A stretch of DNA of 7,832 nt from CAYSYH01 sp964435455 (GTDB lineage Bacteria > Patescibacteriota > WWE3 > 2-01-FULL-39-13 > JAACPI01): assembly GCA_964435455.1 (NCBI GenBank), contig CAYSYH010000036.1:1-7832 (forward strand), written 5' to 3'. Below, one piece after another: positions 6,243 through 7,832 of this stretch; the stretch's first letter is position 1, and each line of letters begins with the position of its first letter. Under the pieces are notes generated by a model. That model searched no databases. It was not told the DNA's origin and worked only from the letters and a program-made list of their open reading frames with translations. The translations under genes and the position numbers were made by a program.

Positions 6243-7562
6243 TTATAAATCTTTTAACTTTTTGTGCAACAAATCTTTAACTAACCTAGCATTTGCTTGA
6301 CCTTTACTCAAACGCATAACCTGACCCAATAAAAAATTTAAGGCAGCCTCTTTGCCTTTTTTGTAATCTTGTACAGAGTTTGGGTTTTCTTTTATAGCTT
6401 GGTTAACAAAAACTTCTAAATCTTTTTCAGAATTTATGGATTTTTGTTCCTTTTCTTTAAGCTTATTTACATATTCTTTAGGAGATGTACTTATAATTTT
6501 TAGAGACTCTTTAGATGAAGATAAAATTATATTAGCAGCCTTTATAGGGTCAACACCATATTTTATTAAATCCTCAACAAAAACCCAACGTTTAATTCTA
6601 AAAAGCTCTTTAACTTTGCTTAATTCAATCTTGTACTTTTTAGATAATTCTTGATGTAGGTTGTCTTCGCTTTTGGGTAACTTCTTCTTTAAAGTATTAA
6701 AATATACAGAATTAAAATAAAATGGAGGTATATCGGGTTCTGGAAAATATCTATACTCTTGTTCTTGTTCCTTTACTCTTTGTGTAAAAGTGCGTTGTTT
6801 AGATTCATTCCACCCCCGAGTTTCTTGTTTTAAATTAATGCCTTGCTCCAAACATTTTATTTGTCTGGAAATTTCATACTTTAAAGCTTGTTTCATAAAT
6901 CTAAAAGAGTTTATATTTTTTAATTCTACTCTATACTTTGGTAAAGATTTCTCACCCAATAAACGCACACTTACACTAGGCTCTAGGCGTAAATTACCCC
7001 TTTCCATATTTACATTAGAAATATTTAAATATTTGGCTACGCTTGCTACGAATCTACCTACTTTCTCAGCTTGTTCAGGTGACTTAATATCGGGTTCTGT
7101 AACCAACTCTACTAAGGGTATTCCTGATTTATTATAGTCCAAATAAGTCTCGTCACTATTTTCTAAATGTAAAGATTTACCAGTATCTTCTTCCAAATGT
7201 ATTCTCCGTATTCTTATTTTTTCCCCATCTATTAAAACAAAACCATCATAACAAAAAGGGGTTTTATATTGAGATATTTGATATCCTTTAGGTAAATCGG
7301 GATAAAAATAATGCTTTCTATCAAAATTAGATTTATTATTTAACTTACAATTTAAAGCTAAACCTAATAATTGGCAATATTCAATGGCTTTTTTATTAGG
7401 TACTGGTAGAGCCCCAGGCAAACCTAAACAAACAGGGCATACCACCGTATTAGGGGGCTTTTTCCATGTATCATTGGAGCAGTCACAAAACATTTTTCTT
7501 TTAGTGTTTAGCTGAATATGTATTTCTAAACCAATTACTGCTTCATATTTATTAAGGCTCAT
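6243..7562 (-). CDS. gatB: Aspartyl/glutamyl-tRNA amidotransferase subunit B
   Basis: GatB is the kinase/tRNA-binding subunit of GatCAB, which converts Glu-tRNA(Gln) and/or Asp-tRNA(Asn) to the correctly amidated tRNA using ammonia from GatA. From the ATG at 7562 it has 439 residues. Visible are the GLEIH start (H15), a four-cysteine zinc site (C26, C28, C42, C45), HYFYPDLPKGYQISQY (84-99), HLEEDTGK (122-129) and the family signature LDYNKSGIPLVELV (141-154) with acidic E125/E152. The C-terminal YqeY-like tail contains GQVMRLSKGQANARLV. The signature normally has Asn-Arg, here Asn-Lys (K145). The protein is some 35 or more residues shorter than typical GatB. A TTG at 7574, four codons upstream, is a less likely start. 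The gene lies 14 bases after gatA on the same strand and is probably cotranscribed with it. I see no clear Shine-Dalgarno sequence. Confidence 0.95.
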   Translation of the reverse strand: MSLNKYEAVIGLEIHIQLNTKRKMFCDCSNDTWKKPPNTVVCPVCLGLPGALPVPNKKAIEYCQLLGLALNCKLNNKSNFDRKHYFYPDLPKGYQISQYKTPFCYDGFVLIDGEKIRIRRIHLEEDTGKSLHLENSDETYLDYNKSGIPLVELVTEPDIKSPEQAEKVGRFVASVAKYLNISNVNMERGNLRLEPSVSVRLLGEKSLPKYRVELKNINSFRFMKQALKYEISRQIKCLEQGINLKQETRGWNESKQRTFTQRVKEQEQEYRYFPEPDIPPFYFNSVYFNTLKKKLPKSEDNLHQELSKKYKIELSKVKELFRIKRWVFVEDLIKYGVDPIKAANIILSSSKESLKIISTSPKEYVNKLKEKEQKSINSEKDLEVFVNQAIKENPNSVQDYKKGKEAALNFLLGQVMRLSKGQANARLVKDLLHKKLKDL

Positions 7563-7576
7563 ATTTAAATTCAAAA

Positions 7577-7832
7577 TTACAATTTAGGTACAATTTTATA
7601 ATATTCGGTTTCTCTTTCTATTACATATCCTACTTTAAACAGTAGATGTTCCGAAAATTTAGGGCCAATAATTTGTAAACCTACAGGAAGTCCTTTTATA
7701 AAACCAGCAGGTACAGAAAGAGCTGGTAAGCCAGCTAAATTAACATTTACAGTTAAAATATCTAATAGATAATTTTTTAAAGGATCATTTATTACTTCAC
7801 CTATTTTGGGGGGTAAATCTGGAACAACAGGT
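7577..7832 (-). CDS. gatA: Aspartyl/glutamyl-tRNA amidotransferase subunit A, C-terminal fragment (runs off window edge)
   Basis: Only the last 84 codons and the TAA stop are present; the 5' end lies beyond base 7832. The frame encodes a typical GatA C-terminus: DPLKNYLLDILTVNVNLAGL, then PALSVPAGF, then LPVGLQIIGPKFSEHLLF and a short acidic/basic tail ending VPKL. GatA is the amidase-signature glutaminase subunit of GatCAB, and its Ser-cisSer-Lys catalytic residues lie outside the window. The usual SVPCG cysteine is Ala here, a common variation. It sits directly upstream of gatB in transcription order, with 14 bases between the gatA stop and the gatB ATG, so a gatAB operon is likely. gatC is not visible and may be upstream. 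Confidence 0.95.
   Translation of the reverse strand, partial: PVVPDLPPKIGEVINDPLKNYLLDILTVNVNLAGLPALSVPAGFIKGLPVGLQIIGPKFSEHLLFKVGYVIERETEYYKIVPKL

Noticed and set aside
6790..7137. Plus-strand open frame of 115 codons opposite gatB.
   Set aside because: It lies entirely within a well-conserved gatB region on the other strand and shows no domain or initiation signals.
7563..7600. Possible promoter for gatB (TAATTT or TATAAA within the gatA end).
   Set aside because: No TGnTAAAAT match and no -35 at proper spacing. The 14-base gap from gatA fits an operon better.
58..7832. Possible recoding of TGA (as in Gracilibacteria/SR1), suggested by no TGA stops.
   Set aside because: All conserved genes are full-length without in-frame TGA, and Trp and Gly motifs use normal codons. 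With only seven stops the absence of TGA is not informative.

Overview
This window looks like a piece of a small, AT-rich bacterial chromosome (I estimate about 30% GC), most plausibly a Patescibacteria/CPR lineage. That placement is inference. It rests on compact packing, short or stripped-down housekeeping enzymes (a Klenow-like PolA with no 5'-3' exonuclease domain, a TruB without a C-terminal domain, a short GatB), near-absence of Shine-Dalgarno sequences, and a gene of the ATP-cone plus restriction-endonuclease-like type that I associate with CPR and Bacteroidetes genomes. All genes read with the standard bacterial code. Of seven visible stop codons six are TAA and one is TAG.

Layout. 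One plus-strand gene (58-876) encodes a putative ATP-cone/PD-(D/E)XK nuclease. It meets, tail to tail with only 2 bases between stops, a minus-strand series that fills the rest. In transcription order (right to left) this series is gatA (3' end only, cut by the window edge), gatB, polA, a ClpE-type unfoldase gene, rplS and truB. No stretch over 300 bases lacks a gene. The longest gaps are about 60 bases, and most hold a promoter. I see no rRNA, tRNA, CRISPR array, insertion sequence or convincing hairpin terminator.

Expression. The main signal outside the genes is a repeated promoter design. In front of the nuclease gene, polA, clpE and rplS sits a TAAAAT -10 box ending only 6 to 10 bases before the ATG. 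In three of the four it is preceded by an extended TGn. These genes are therefore probably transcribed as leaderless or nearly leaderless mRNAs. The clpE promoter is overlain by a 16/18-match CIRCE operator, which predicts HrcA heat-shock control. The rplS promoter shows that the upstream TTG 'start' is really the -35 hexamer, so rplS should start at the ATG at 2151. truB, the internal gene overlapping rplS, instead has a GTG start with a weak SD-like AAAGGA.

Functionally most of the window is housekeeping: GatAB transamidation of mischarged tRNA, DNA repair/replication polymerase, protein quality control, a large-subunit ribosomal protein and tRNA pseudouridylation. The least understood gene is the ATP-cone nuclease.
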